A stretch of 64,000 bases of DNA from Gonatopus flavifemur (taxonomy: Eukaryota; Arthropoda; Insecta; Hymenoptera; Dryinidae). The translations under genes and the position numbers were made by a program. Location: contig JAFFJZ010000001.1 in the NCBI GenBank assembly GCA_018340375.1, positions 58,086,001-58,150,000 on the forward strand, written 5' to 3'. The stretch's first letter is position 1. Every line of letters starts with the position of its first letter. The notes under the pieces are model-generated. The model was not told the DNA's origin, did no database searches, and saw nothing but the letters and a program-made list of their open reading frames with translations. Of the stretch, positions 37,046-50,699 are shown piece by piece.

Positions 37046-40000
37046 ATTTCTGGGTCTGACCGCTGCGGGTGTATACACGAATCTCTTCGACCTTCCTTAA
37101 GATGAAAAGTTTTCAACTCGCGGAATTAGATAACGTACGAACGAGGCTACCAACGTATCGGTAAATATAAATCTGAAATTCAATCCTCATGGGACCATGA
37201 TTATCTTGAAAAGGTTGACACGAAGATTTCATAAGATCGAAACATGAGCAAGAATTGTTCTGTAATATTTACTCGACGGATATCTATGTCTATTGTTTGT
37301 GAAAAAAAAGAACAAACTGATGTCTAAAGGGTACAATTATGAAGTATTGAGATTACAACAATGGGAAAGTGGCATAGGTCAAAGTTAATTCGTCATGTCC
37401 TAGAGTTTCGTCTAATCTGAGAAAGAGGATCACCGATCTAAGGAATAAGGGTGTTGTTGAGCGAGAACTTTCTAGTAACACGTATGTGACTCGAAGTTTG
37501 ATCCGCGGTTTCAAAAGATACATAAATCAGCACCTTCGTAGTATAACGCCTAGATTAGGATGATATAAATTTGCATCATTATCCAAATTTGAATAATGGG
37601 TTATTTATTGCAAAATATCCAGACTGTGAGTCGAGACATCATTGAGAGTGATGTAACGTGTACGTGATCTTCCGACGAAAAGATTGTTTCTCATAAGAAT
37701 AAATGAAAGTTTATCAAATCTCTGTACATATTTGAATATGTGTACAAAGCGTAGCTTCTGGATCTCACATTCCTGCGGAATTACGCGTGCATACGAGTGG
37801 AGTGGAATGGATACGACTGGAGCAACTCTTGAACGCATCGAGGCGTATGCCGTGAAGCCTCTAAATCACCCCTCTTAATTGCCGGTCGATCTCGCGATGG
37901 ATGCCGCCACTTTGAAGCAACGCAATGCGATGCAATGTGGTACACTGTATAGCGTCCAGTTTCGCCGTGATAAATTCGTGTGAATTCATTCCTCGCGAAG
38001 AGGCGTAAAGCCTCACCTTTATGCGCTCTACGCGTCTATCTCACTCACAGTTTATCCTTCCTCTACACCCTTTCCAAATGAATAATCATTCGTTATGGAG
38101 ACATTGAGTGATTATTACAGGTTGAAAGCAGGTTGAAACCGTGCATGTATTTACACGTATCCACGCGTATCTTCCATTCGAGAGTTTGGATTCAATGTGA
38201 AATATATTGGTCGCGTCTAATACCATGGACACGTCTTTTGTTTACATTGAAAGTAGAATGGAAGGCGCATCTGATCGTTCGCGATAAACAGACGAACGGG
38301 GACTCGGATATACGTCGAGTTTTTGAAAAAAGATGGTTTCCGGCGATGTATAAAGAAGGTCTACCTTCAAGACGAACGGAAATACTCCATCCTGTATGCA
38401 GGATATATCCTGACCAAGTTCCTCGTGACCTTAGGTTACCAAAGCTCAGTCAGGTAGCAAAGAAACCTATTGATAGTATTATTTGGAATTCTATAGCTTT
38501 CTTGTTAAAATGTTCACTCAAGTGAAATTTCCGACATCGTGCATTTTGCATCCTTCCAATGTGATACGATTTCAGAATATTGACACTATAACACTGTAAA
38601 GAATGTTTGCAGCAGTTTCACAGAGACATCGATAGCAACAAGATTTCAAGCATACATGTTAATAGTAATAATTTTCCCAGTGCTTAATATCTGCAAAATT
38701 AACATTTATAGGGTAATCATTTCACATCGACTTGACTACACGGAGAAAAGAAAATAGTAATAACCCCTGTGAATCACAATAATTCACTGGAAAACAAATG
38801 TATGTCATGCAGACTGCATTTCGAAGTCATCATTACTGACCTGCCAACAATAACAAACTTCATTTCAGTACTCAGTACTGTGATGAAGATGATCCCTCCT
38901 GTTCCGCGGGATTTTCATTTGTATTCAAATCGACTGCTGTCTTTCGCAGTTACCAGTAATATTTTCCTTTTTTTGTATGTAATGCTCGAGGTAAGTTACA
39001 GACGATGTACAGATAATCAGAATTGCTCTGAATATTGGCGTCAAATGCACTTCACCGTTCACCAAGACATCCTGAGTGAAACGAGTTCAGGGAATACCAC
39101 CCTAATTTCATACAGTGAACGATTACAACAATTCCTTCAATTCGTATTCAATTGGAATAATTTCATGGAATGAATATTTTTAATCACTAATTTTTCTTCT
39201 CATATTGGATTTTTCACATGGATACGTGGAAACACATCAAATGATTTCATGGATTCCCGATTCATCCTCATCAGAAACTATGATTAGACGAACATGCATC
39301 TCACGGAAATTGCTGATTTCGAAAGGTGAGAGATGAATAATCAATAACAAGTGATAATAAATTTGTTGATCACAAATGTAATTCGTTAAAGTTACGGTTA
39401 AGCGATTTGATTGTAAACGACGTTTAATTTCATAATATGCAATTGAAACTTCCATGAAGCATGTGCGTACGTGCAAAGGACTTTGAGCTCCTCGATGCCG
39501 TTCTATTTAACCATAACACACGCATTCCTCGCCGCGTACTGTTTCACAAAGAAATTACAATCGGAAGAGATTTTAACAGAAAATAACTGAGCGCGCTTAC
39601 CACGCAAGAATGCTCGGTAAAGGACAAGGATTTCGCTAGCATAGCTTGCGTGCAAACACTTATACGCGCATACACGCATGCTTATGGTGCGTGGGGAAGG
39701 AACGTTATGAGTTACGTCATATAATTAATGTTCATGGATGAGAGTTCGTTGACTGGATGGTAGAAGCTTACACGGGAGAACGAACCGATCATCTATTGAA
39801 TCCTTATCGGAGATGAATCTTCATCGAAATACTATTCGCCGGGATAAATCATCTGATCATTGACGTGAATATATATTGAATAAATGTGGGAGTTACTTTT
39901 TTCATTTGAGTTGAGTAATGAAAATGACGTGTACCGTACGTGCGAAAGAGGCCACAAATCGTTTCTCGAATACCGCGATTTAATATTTTAACCTCGACTG

Positions 40001-43000
40001 GAATTATGTTTTTTCAATCCTTTGAATGATCATTCCACATCCGATGCAGTATTTTCAAGTCCATATTATGATGGAATTCAATAAGTAATTGTAAAATTTC
40101 CCTTCAAAGAAATAACGATGCCAAAATTCCTCCATGGATCGGGAACTGTTTGCCATAATTTTAGTGAAATTTTTCTTCAGACCCGAAAGGCAAAATAAGA
40201 GTTCCTCAAAGATGGAGGAAAATGGAACACCAATTTTCCTACCATTCACCTGCGATATCCATAAAAATTCCCCATATTTTTTGAACAGGTACTTTGAAAT
40301 AATTTGAACATTCAAGTACAGATTCATCGTAACGAACATCAGATGTTCGAACAATTATTTTGTTTAGCAATTTATTCATTTTCGTGAATCGTTTACAGAT
40401 GTTGCAACCAGAAGATATCGAGCCAGCAAATTGTGCATCGAAACGTCACGCGATGAAGTTGCTTCACCCGTACAGTTGGTTTGCTCTTTGATCGCTCAAG
40501 GCGTTGAATTTAACCAAGCATGCATCATCGGGTTGCAGCTCGATGCAAAGACAAGACTCTATGATAAGGCTGCTTATATTTATAGACAAATAGTTCGCGT
40601 GGTAATTTCATTCGCATATCATGGGAAGTCTATCGCGAGGGTTAGTAGATGTACGGGCCACAACGAAGCACTTTACCAACAGGTTTTATAAACGTTCACA
40701 GACGATGTCATTGTAACGATCGCTTCCGATTAAAGAATTCAATGAGTAAGCATAGTGATTTTCATCGATGTCAACATTCAGGTAGTATTCGCGATAGCAA
40801 TCTCGTAGATATAGGTACCATTCTTTGAATTTGATACATATTTCCACTTGGGATTTAAACGAATCTCCTTAATTAGATGAAGTTGACATCACCCTAAAGC
40901 TGTTTCTGCGTCGCTCATTACATCGAAAAGAGCAATTCATTTCACTTTACCCAGCATAGCACGATTCCCAAATATAGCGTTCGCGTTGTCGGTTTATGTT
41001 GTCAGCGTAGAATATATGTATTCGGCGATGACGAAGGACTTCACTCACTCCATACACGTAATTGGTAGAAGATAGTACTACATCGTATATGACAGTTATT
41101 ATAAGATGAATACAATTTTGAATATGATTAAAGTAACGGTGAATGAGATGGCAATATCCAGATACCGGGGTCACATCAACAAAATATCAACTGGAATCGA
41201 GATTTCTCTCTGCTGACACTTTGAAAACTTGACACTAAGAAAATATTGTGATAACACGAAGAATTGAATCATCACTGTTACTGATTGGAGTTATGAATGC
41301 ATCATCACAGATAACGAATCATTTTGAATGAACCATGACAGAAGCTCGGGTAGAAGATTGGGTTCGTAGTAATAGAAGTAGCGTACGTTCCCTATTATTC
41401 GTTCAATCCTTCTAACGTATTTGAAATCCCCTGATGTACCATCAATCAATATTACACCTAATGAACTCTCTAATGCTCGGATTAGGAGTTATTATCACTT
41501 CATAATGGAATCATATTGTTCTCATTATCAACAGAATTGTTCGAGTAATTTTATGAAAGATTTTTCGAAAGTTCGTAGTAGAGATTTGCGACTGATCGCG
41601 ACGCAGCAGTTCTGAAACAGGTTTTACTCAACTCATCAACCGAAGAGTGTTATATCTTCCCAAAGATGAGAACTCATCTCCGATCACTAGAATGAATAAG
41701 CAATGTCAAGGCGATCTCCACACATGTGCGTTCCTACGTTTACACTGTTTGATTATGTCTTTTTTATTGCGTATAATTAGGATTACGTAACTCGATGGAT
41801 GAGAATATCCTCCCTATTTGGCAATTTCGTCTTTCAGACTTGTAGTTTAGAATTGCAAGATCAAGGATAAGGCTGAAACGAATGAATGAATATTTTCTAT
41901 AATCCTGGTGAGAATCGTAAACAATGAAGTGTCAACGTTTAATCAAGAACTTCAGTAAATTCTCTTCGAGGAGGTTAATTCTTGACGCTAAAAGACTTGG
42001 AGTTTTTGAACATAAATCTCGTGGGTTGAGGATATATGAAAGGAAATCAGAACCAAGCTTTGAGAACGATGATTCTTTTTCCACGTGCCAGAATTATGAT
42101 ACTACTCGAGCTGCAGATTCATGTCTGGCGTATGCGTTGGTAGCAGTACACACAGGGTAGGGTCATGTCGAGCTTCAACTTTGCGTGGGCAAATGAGTAA
42201 AGAATACATAAAATTATACATTAGACGGGAATGGCTTCTGAATATATCTCCTGAACAATGAATCCCTTTTGTCCACAAAATTCTCAATGAAGCTTTTAAA
42301 TACCGAACAAATGAATTACATAAATAAATGCAAAATAGTCGAATTTAAGTGTTTTTTTTTTGCTTAGAATGGAGTCAAGATGTTTCATAAATCATGTCTA
42401 AAATCACAATATATTCCAGTCAACGCGATAATATACCTTGACTCTGTACCGTACAATCTAAGACGTGTCCACCTTCAAAAATCTAACTGGCCTTGCCGTT
42501 GAACGATTCCGGTGAAAGATCTATAGACTGAGTCGTGGTATTATTCCTTCTAACATGCGTGGGTTTAATCTTGGTCAAACGGTGACTTTTTGGACAATTG
42601 ATAGACGGTGACCGTTATGTCAGGACAGAAATTTTATATAAAAGATTTCATATAAAGGATACGGACACGCGTGTTCATAAAACGTTCCCGCATTTGAAGT
42701 GTAAGAGCAAAGGCATCATAACACACCCAGCTTGTGATACAGGTAAAAAAGAGCTTTATATTGAAATAAGGTTCATTGTACACGATCTAATTCACACTCT
42801 AAATATATACATCTAAAGAAAATTTCGTTGATAAGCGGGTATTATTCGAATCGCTCTTACAAGATGCTATGGAAATGAGTGCCACCCCAGTAGTAATGAA
42901 AATAGTATGCGTCCTTTTATCCAATATAATGTTATGTGAATTCAATGAAAGTGGCTTCATCGTAGCTATATAATTTTATGATAATCATACTTTACTCTTT

Positions 43001-43752
43001 ATTCCAGCTTTTATCGAGCATAATTTTATATGCTCACTTCATGCTTTGTATGGAACAATCAATTCAAATCGATGAAAGATCGCGGTCCGTGGATGATATA
43101 CTATACATATATCAAAGTTTTTCCTTGATTTTCATACAAGGAGGAAACCGATGGAGCGCGATAACATAAATCTCGTGGAAAACTTATGAAATCTTTGTAT
43201 ACCCGTGATGGGAATGACGCTTATGTGAGATAGTTTCGGTGCGATTTTCTCAGTGTTCGTGCACACGAAGTACACTTTACGTAAATGAATGTTGATGTAA
43301 GAGTCATTGCGAATACATTATTTTGAATTGTAATTCATTTTGAAGTATACGGTACTAAAATTGAGGATAATTAATGGGTATTGTATTTCTCAACCTATTT
43401 CAATTTTGCGTACCTTGAAAAGTCTCGTACACTCTCCTAGGTCTCATTCGCGTGGATTTTATCCTCGATGCAGCAGTTGTTTGCAAGTATTTGTGAACTT
43501 CATCGAAGATCTTTATCGAATAACATAGCATTGACAAAATGATATCTAAAGACTCTTCGTTATGTACTTGAGGTGCAGTAAGTTCGAACTGGTAACTGAG
43601 GAAACATGTATCTGTTAATCTTATCTGTATTGCAAGATGTAAAGGAAGAACAACGCAGAATAATACTTTTGAACAGGGAGGGAGGATTCCTGAATAGAAT
43701 TAACAATGAACCTTTCTAACCATGGTCCTTTCTTTTTTCTGATTATATGCAG
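37046..43752. other. Long stretch without supported genes
   Basis: Open frames exist at 38133-38525, 38769-39173, 40055-40354 and 41924-42160, but none shows convincing coding composition or paired splice sites. A CACGGAGAAAAGAAAAT sequence at 38738 resembles one end of the fold-back elements without a clear partner. Otherwise I see nothing. Confidence 0.45.
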
Positions 43753-43929
43753 AATATTATACCTGGAAAAAGTACATGGTCGTATACACCCTGCGATTCG
43801 AGAGATTCTCACAGGATACCGTCGGAACGTGCTGATCTAGAAATATTTGAATTTCCAACGTCCATTCCAACTTCATTTGAACATGAAGAAATAGCATTCT
43901 TTTCGATATTTCCGGATATCAACGGATAA
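43753..43929 (+). CDS. Weak candidate terminal exon
   Basis: A pyrimidine-rich tract (CCTTTCTTTTTTCTG) and ATGCAG acceptor precede 58 open codons ending in TAA. The peptide (NIIPGKSTWSYTPCDSRD... FPDING) is free of repeats. No partner exon was found, and chance is a real possibility. Confidence 0.2.
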   Translation, partial: NIIPGKSTWSYTPCDSRDSHRIPSERADLEIFEFPTSIPTSFEHEEIAFFSIFPDING

Positions 43930-44496
43930 TTCATTTCAAGGATGCGCGATGTTTTTTTTCTTTTCCAAGGGAGGAATTAGGATCGAAGAAAAGAGAAATT
44001 CTGGAAGAGAATGTGGGCCCAAGAAAGGAAAAAGATAAGCCGGTAAAATACGAACAACCTACGTGGCTGAGGAACATTATGGCGCATGATCATACTTTTT
44101 TCGCTTTAGTCTGATATCTGTAAGACCGACGATACGTGTTCTCCCTCCGCATCCAAAGCCGTAACTCGAAAGATCCGTTCGTTGGTTATGCATGAGACAT
44201 TAAAACAAAATTACAATGTCCGATTAACTTGGACTTTCTCGTGAAATGCACTGAACGAGCGAACGATAAGAGGACGATGAGAGAACTAACGGTTTACCGA
44301 TCGATGTATGTATACATACATATATTTTTTTTCAATCAAACTTTTTTTTCTTAATCTTCAGATAAGCGGTCTTAATAGACGTTAGACCCCTCGTATAAGA
44401 ACCTGCATCGCTCTGCTCTTCTTTTTATTCATTTCATAATTGGAACTGTTTACAATCCATACATCATTGGTCATTAACAATTCTTCAACTGAAGCT

Positions 44497-44498
<2 letters not shown>

Positions 44499-44529
<31 letters not shown>
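44499..44529. repeat. (AG)n microsatellite
   Basis: About 15 uninterrupted AG units. Confidence 0.95.
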
Positions 44530-44531
<2 letters not shown>

Positions 44532-44971
44532 CATCTCGATATATCACCAGGCTGTCGCTGCTGCGGCGATCGCAATTTATCCTTCGTTACTAATTCTCAT
44601 AAAATCATCAGACAGATTTATATACTTGATCATCATTTCCAACTACCCTTAAGCATTTCGAAAGGACCAACGAGATTTCTCATCGATGATATATATACAT
44701 CCAAGAGAAGTAGTAAAGGTAACAACACGCTCGTTCGTTAAACCGATCGATCGCGATAATCCATTCTGTCTCTTTAATTCCTTCTTTGAAACGCGTATCG
44801 GGATCCTCCAAGCTAGCAGCGATTCAAGAATCGAAAGATCATTGATCTCATTTTCGAAACATTCTGAGAATTCCTGAGGACTTTTTTGATGCTCAAATAA
44901 CGTTTCGTCAGATACAGATGATGTAACGTAAACCGAGACGTTAATCGATCGTAAAATCGAGTGCATAAGAA

Positions 44972-45050
44972 TTCTCAGAATTATCGATTGATCTTGATCG
45001 ATCGTATAAAACCTTCTAAGAACTATCCGATCGATCTTGATCGATGATAT
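44972..45050. repeat. Imperfect direct repeat, about 37 bp twice
   Basis: TTCTCAGAATTATCGATTGA and TTCTAAGAACTATCCGATCG each run on into TCTTGATCGAT and end near TAT. The two copies have a period of about 42 bp. The unit is itself rich in GATC palindromes. Confidence 0.55.
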
Positions 45051-48000
45051 GGTAACCGTGAAACCGGCATGAGGATGTCCATAAATATCAACACACGTGC
45101 AGGATTTTTTTGCTATACGTAATGATGATCTAAATCAACATTATTACGTAATAGACTCCGGTACGAAATAGTTGATAGTAAAAATCGCGATTATCGTATA
45201 ACTCATCTTGCGTCTGATGCAATTCGCTCTGTTCTCTCTTCAGGCACGTCTTGGATTCCTTTTGAATAGCATTAATGAGATATATCTCAATCCCAATAAA
45301 TATTCAGAAATTTCCTCAATTTACTTTGTTTAATTTGAATAAAAAATACCGATCCCGCGAGTTCATGAATACATATTCAATATCTCCACTCGTTCCAACA
45401 AAGAATAATAACTCTGAATCATTCTGACAAGCAAATAGAGTACAACGTAAAGGAAGAAAAAAATATATCACAATATTCTTGTAATTATAACACTTGTTGC
45501 GTATTGAGAAAAAGGCTGAGAGAAAGAAAGAGATATCGAAATGTGTTAACAATACATCGAGCGTGATCTACCGTTAGGAGCAAATACATTGGACAATGAA
45601 CAAACATTTCAATTTCTCATATGCAAATACCGTTCACAAAAGTACAATGAAATAATTTCACGAAATGAAATGGGTGTAAATAAAATTTATTTCATTACCG
45701 TATTATTTATCGGTTATAAATTCTCGAAAAGTGCACATGAGAAAAATTAGCACCTGTAACAAGTATGTGGAATAACAACAATAATGAGCAACGTACAATA
45801 ACTCTCATGTGAGCCAACGGGCAATGCGGTTCATGCGATTGAACTCACACATACATGAGTGCGCTTACAAATACTGCTTAGGTATCTGATACTACATATG
45901 CTACACGATTTCCTGGAGTAATGGCCTGAAGAGTGCTCGCGTCGATTTTAGTAGTATAGCGAATAGAGCTTCTCGATTCTTACCAAGTTCTTTTATACTC
46001 CCTCGCATTACGATGTACATGAAAAGAATAATACCTTAAGCTATATACATATATCGATCAAACGATTATCGTACCGATGGATCGGTCTGCACTTTTTGAT
46101 CAAGTCTACTTCTATTCACGCATACGATCTAACGTGCCGTGCACACAGGATGCGTATTTGAAAACATGTAACATCCTACCTTTATGTATTGATATAATAT
46201 ATCGTTAGACGCAACAACCCTTACTCATTCGACTTGGGTCTCCGGGCAATTATCGGACGACTGATGATTCTAAACGGAATATGTGTTTTTGATGCATCTC
46301 ACAACGATATTTTAAATCAGGAATCTATCAGTTTGTATCTTAAACTGTGTTTAAATCAAGCGGTTGTAAATACTTCGTCTACGGATGTGATTTATCCTCG
46401 TAGGAATACGTTTGAAATTATCATGGTACAGATGATAATGGGTTAATGGACTCAATATTGATTCGTTCAGGTAAGCAGGCCAAAATGTGGCAACCGATGG
46501 CTAAATCTCTACTATTTGAGTTCACACAAACTTCCCGGTTACTCTCAAATCCCGTATTATTTTCAAACATTTTCGACATTTTTTCAAAGTGATTGTCTAA
46601 ACTATACACAGAGTTGTCAGATTTACGGATTTTTCTCACAGATCCAGATTATCGAATGGGACTGCCAATGAGGAGAACCGAAAAATCCGTGGGCTGGCAA
46701 CGCTGATTCTACATAATTTGTATATAATTTAATATAGTTTATACATGATTGATATTGAGTTTTGCAGAATTCATCAGTTGGATTTTCATGGCATATTTTA
46801 CAGCCGAAATACAATAATTTCTGGTGTTGAAAATTTCAATTCACCGAAGAAATCGTATACTAGAATTGAGAATAAGTCAACGTGAAAAGAATTGAAGCTT
46901 ATTTTTTGAGTTTTTAGTATTCTTAGATTTTTGTTTGATCCCAAATTACTCTAAAGTAGGGATGGGGATACTTTAGAAATATCGATCCTTTTTTCACAAA
47001 AAAGGTATCTGATTTTTATTGAAACTTATGTAAGAAATATATATTTTTTATATGAAAAAAATCGATTCTCTTCAAAGATCCAAAGCACTGTATTATATAC
47101 TCTTGAGCTTGACAACATTTGCTAAGTTGGAAAAAGGCAGATCTCTGGAAACAATCCAACTATCCTGTTATTGTTTGTTTCGAAACTATACAAATTTCAA
47201 ATTGTTGAATACCGAAACACAACACTTTGAGAAACAAATTAAAAATGCTCATATCTCAAGAACTAAGCTCCCAATAAAATTCTTCCAAACAAGAAATTTT
47301 TGTATTCTAACTCCAGAACATGCCACAAAAATGCGAATGAGGAATTCTGAAACATCCGTTGTATAATTATGTATAAATGATATATAATTTTCAAAGTTTT
47401 TCCCACATACGATTAGAAATGGGCGATCTGAAAAGAATCGATTCTATTTTTATACAACGTGTATCGAATTTCTTGGATAATATAAAAATCAATAAAAGCC
47501 AAGGAATTTATAGATAATTTCCATTGAAACTCGATAAAAATTGTATGAAAAATAATCAATTCTTTTAAGATCGTCACAGCGCCCTATTTGTCGCGACAAG
47601 GAATTTTCAGTTATTACAGCAGAAATTCAATCAGTATAGCCCAATTTGCTTGTTTATCTGTTTCCAATTTCTCGAAACTGGTGGAGGCAGCGAATAATTT
47701 ACTGCTTCAGTAAACTGTACACGGTACAATTAGATTTCGCTACGGCAATCAATTTTTCACTCCGTGTATTTTCTCAAACCTGGCGCTAACTAGATGGAGA
47801 AAAAGCTCGCTGACGAAGCAAATCAAAGTATTGAATGTATAGAACAGCAGATTCATTTCACTAACACTACAAACAATTTCTTGTTTTAGTCGATCACGTT
47901 GTTTTCTCAGCAACCTAGTTGACCACGTCAGCTTATTCTCTGCCGTGTGATTTCCATTTATGCAATTCTGTATAAAATGTTTGAGATATTGAAGGATCCA

Positions 48001-48135
48001 TTTCCGATGTGAGGATCTTATTTCATAGATCTCTCTGAGAGATTCTGCACAGAAAATTTTTTTGAAGTCCCAGCAGTCTTATTGGCTACGACAGCAATTT
48101 TTCAGATGCGGTAACAAAAAATGTTCACTCCTCCA

Positions 48136-48343
48136 CACGGAAAAAAATGAACTGTTAATTTTACCAGAATTCCGGTTACTATATGGACAGCAAGGAATAT
48201 CTGTGTTTTTTACTGGAATTCTTGTCAAATTTACCGGAGCCCTTGTTAAATTTGCCAGAGACTTGATTCATTTAACTAGAATTCCGGTTAAAATAGCAGT
48301 AATTCTTGCTGTCCATATATTAACCGGAGTATTTTTTTCCGTG
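48136..48343. mobile_element. 208-bp fold-back element, CACGGAAAAAAAT ends
   Basis: Ends CACGGAAAAAAATGAACTG and GGAGTATTTTTTTCCGTG. Arms include ATATGGACAGCAAGGAAT against ATTCTTGCTGTCCATAT and AGAATTCCGGTTA against TAACCGGAAT-like sequence. ACCGGAATTCT-type motifs recur in the centre. It lies inside a larger region of related inverted repeats. Confidence 0.7.
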
Positions 48344-48436
48344 CAGTCAATTTTGGTATTATGTATAGAATAGCACACAAATGTTGCTAAAGAAGTCAAT
48401 ATTTTTTACTTCCACAGCTGAAAAATCGCTGTCCTA

Positions 48437-48733
48437 GACGAAGAAAATGTATTGACCAAAGATTACCCAAAATTGAGTAAATCGGTGACGCAGTGGCATT
48501 TTGGCGATGTTTGAAATCCAGTTTACCTCGTTTTACTCAACAACGGATGGAAGTTTATTCCAAAATTTCTTCACAGCACTCAACTTGTGAAGATAACAAA
48601 AACATTGGTATGAATTTTCACCTGTAGTCGAGTAAAACCAAGTCGATCGGATTTTAAACTTCGCCGAAATGCCACTAATGTCCCCGTTTTACTTAACTTT
48701 GAGTAATTTTTCGTCAATACATTTTCTCCGTGT
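48437..48733. mobile_element. About 297-bp fold-back element ending TTTTCTCCGTGT
   Basis: AGAAAATGTATTGACCAAAG, ACCCAAAATTGAGTAAA and GTGGCATTTTGGCGA at the left are matched inverted by TCGCCGAAATGCCAC, TTTACTTAACTTTGAGTAA and TCAATACATTTTCTCC at the right. Outside it, CTGAAAAATCGCTGTC pairs with GACAGCAATTTTTCAG near 48085, so it sits in a stack of nested inverted repeats. Confidence 0.7.
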
Positions 48734-50134
48734 AGCTACAAAAATTGTTGTCATAGCAAATAGATTGCTGCCACAGTAAAAAATTTGCTACTCCAACGAA
48801 AGGTACCCTGCAAAATGAGATTTCACTGTGACAGCGAATTTTTTTTATCCCCGTGTGAATAAAATCAGAAATCCTCGATTCACGATAAGCACAATATCCA
48901 ATAAATTATAAAACACATTTCCGAATGTGTTTCATTTCTATGGACGGGTCTGGAAATGAAGTGATTGACCATCTCAAATTGTCTTTCGATTATTCATCAT
49001 TCCGTTTCAAACATGTTTCTCGGACATGTGTATACGAACGGCGGTCATTCGAAATACGTGGACGTGTGTTCAACACGCAATATCTTATGTATTGAATTAT
49101 ACGGTCTATGTAATTGAAATAATGATAGTAAGTAGGTATATCATTAACTGCGTCTGAAACAAGTATGTATATTTGGGATTACGCCATTGGCCGTGTATCT
49201 AAGAAATGAAAGGATGTGAGAGAATCGATTAATTAACAGGGAAGAAAGAAGCCAGTCTTGGAAAAGAAAGAACGCCCTGCTTTGGCCGACCTTGATGGTA
49301 TCCGCCTTCCGGTTTGATATAGATACTGTTTTACTATACGCACAGAGGACAGATACAGTTGCGAATACGAGCGTACAAAATAAAAGGGAGTATTAGTAAT
49401 ATTTTTACTTGAATAAAAGATATTGCAGTCAAAATCATTTGCACAGAAATCGATAAATTCACAAACTACCAACTTGACCTCGCTTACATCCGTCTTCTTG
49501 TCAATTATAAATGATGGAATAAAGCATCTAATACGTTCACACATGTATTTAACGTCCAAGAACTCTAAGAAGAAGAACAACACGCGCGTGTTTAACCAAG
49601 AGGAACCCCGGCAAGAAGCGGAAGAAGCGTGCCTGGAATAATATCGGTTAATGTCGCAGCCCTGCAGGAAGTATCGTAGAATAGGAATTTGGAATTGAGA
49701 TGTATCGGTTTATCGATCGATGAATTGGCAAGGTTGTGATGTGGCTGGAAAAGAGAATCATTGGATTGTCTGTGTTGTATAAGAGTTCCGGTACCACATG
49801 GGTAGAGTAATATCAAAAAAGTCACGTTATCGCACGTGTTTGGAGCGTAATGATGTACTCGATCGCTGTTTCGTGGAAGGTTGGAGTGTTGGATGCAATT
49901 TAGAGAAGGGAAATTTTTCCTTTGATCGCTTGATTTTTAAATTTGAAACCTTTCTCTCATAATCTGTACGTGCGACATCTATCATCAGATAGATGAAAAA
50001 GAATATAAAATTGAATCTATTAGATATCAGACCTAAGACTAGATGCAGATAATCAGGAGGAAAAAAGTTTTGTTCTTGCTGTCCAGGTGCAGGATATGGA
50101 TGTTGCCTGTAGGTTCGAGCCATTCGAAAAGGAT

Positions 50135-50136
<2 letters not shown>

Positions 50137-50174
<38 letters not shown>
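50137..50174. repeat. (AG)n microsatellite
   Basis: About 19 uninterrupted AG units. Confidence 0.95.
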
Positions 50175-50177
<3 letters not shown>

Positions 50178-50699
50178 GAAAGAAACGATCAAATCGATTA
50201 ATCCCATCGGATGATGTTTTTACTTGTTCTGATGATTCATTCGTCGAGTCTTTCAGATCTAGATACGTAACATATGAACCGCTGAAGGGTATAGACGTGT
50301 TACGTCTATGATATAGAAATAGTTATCGTGCTTTTCGTTCTGCAACCAGGGTCCTTTCATTTTTTTCCTTCCTTCAGACTACATGGAGAAAGATGATGAC
50401 TTACTGCGTCCATAAATTTACTCGCGTTCATTATCTTGATTCAGTTTGAATACGCACTAACGATGTACAGATAATTGCGGCGGTTGCAACAAGATATTTC
50501 AAGTAACTTTGTACATTGTTAAAAGAAATTCAAATGGAACAATTAATACATCGTTTCAAATATCACCTTATGAAAATGTGAGTATCAAAATTGAAGATAC
50601 AACTAGTTTCTTCTTCTAGGACAACCTTTTCAATTTCTATGGTTTGAAATATTGTCCCTTGGGTTTTTTTCGTTCTTTTAAAAATGCAACCGTTACAAC

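Larger units (their letters stand above)
43930..50136. other. Stretch without supported genes
   Basis: It contains a GA microsatellite (44499-44529), an imperfect tandem repeat (44972-45050) and a cluster of fold-back elements (about 47.57-48.85 kb). Near 46.95 and 47.42 kb two copies of a sequence around GGGATGGGGA/GAAATGGGCGAT...AATCGAT may be repeat remnants. I see no gene. Confidence 0.45.

Noticed and set aside
38133..38525. 130-codon + strand frame
   Set aside because: No ATG at the beginning of the frame, no recognisable motif, and third-position use like the background.
38769..39173. 134-codon + strand frame
   Set aside because: It begins within a CACGGAGAAAA-type repeat end and shows no coding signature.
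44649..44966. 105-codon minus-strand frame
   Set aside because: Composition is ambiguous, the opposite strand is equally open, and the region is rich in GATC/CGAT words; no splice sites or motif support it.
47052..47366. 104-codon + strand frame with a true ATG
   Set aside because: AT-rich codons, no signal peptide or motif, and probable repeat sequence on both sides.
49827..50207. 126-codon minus-strand frame with SLSLSL run
   Set aside because: Produced by the AG microsatellite read on the opposite strand.
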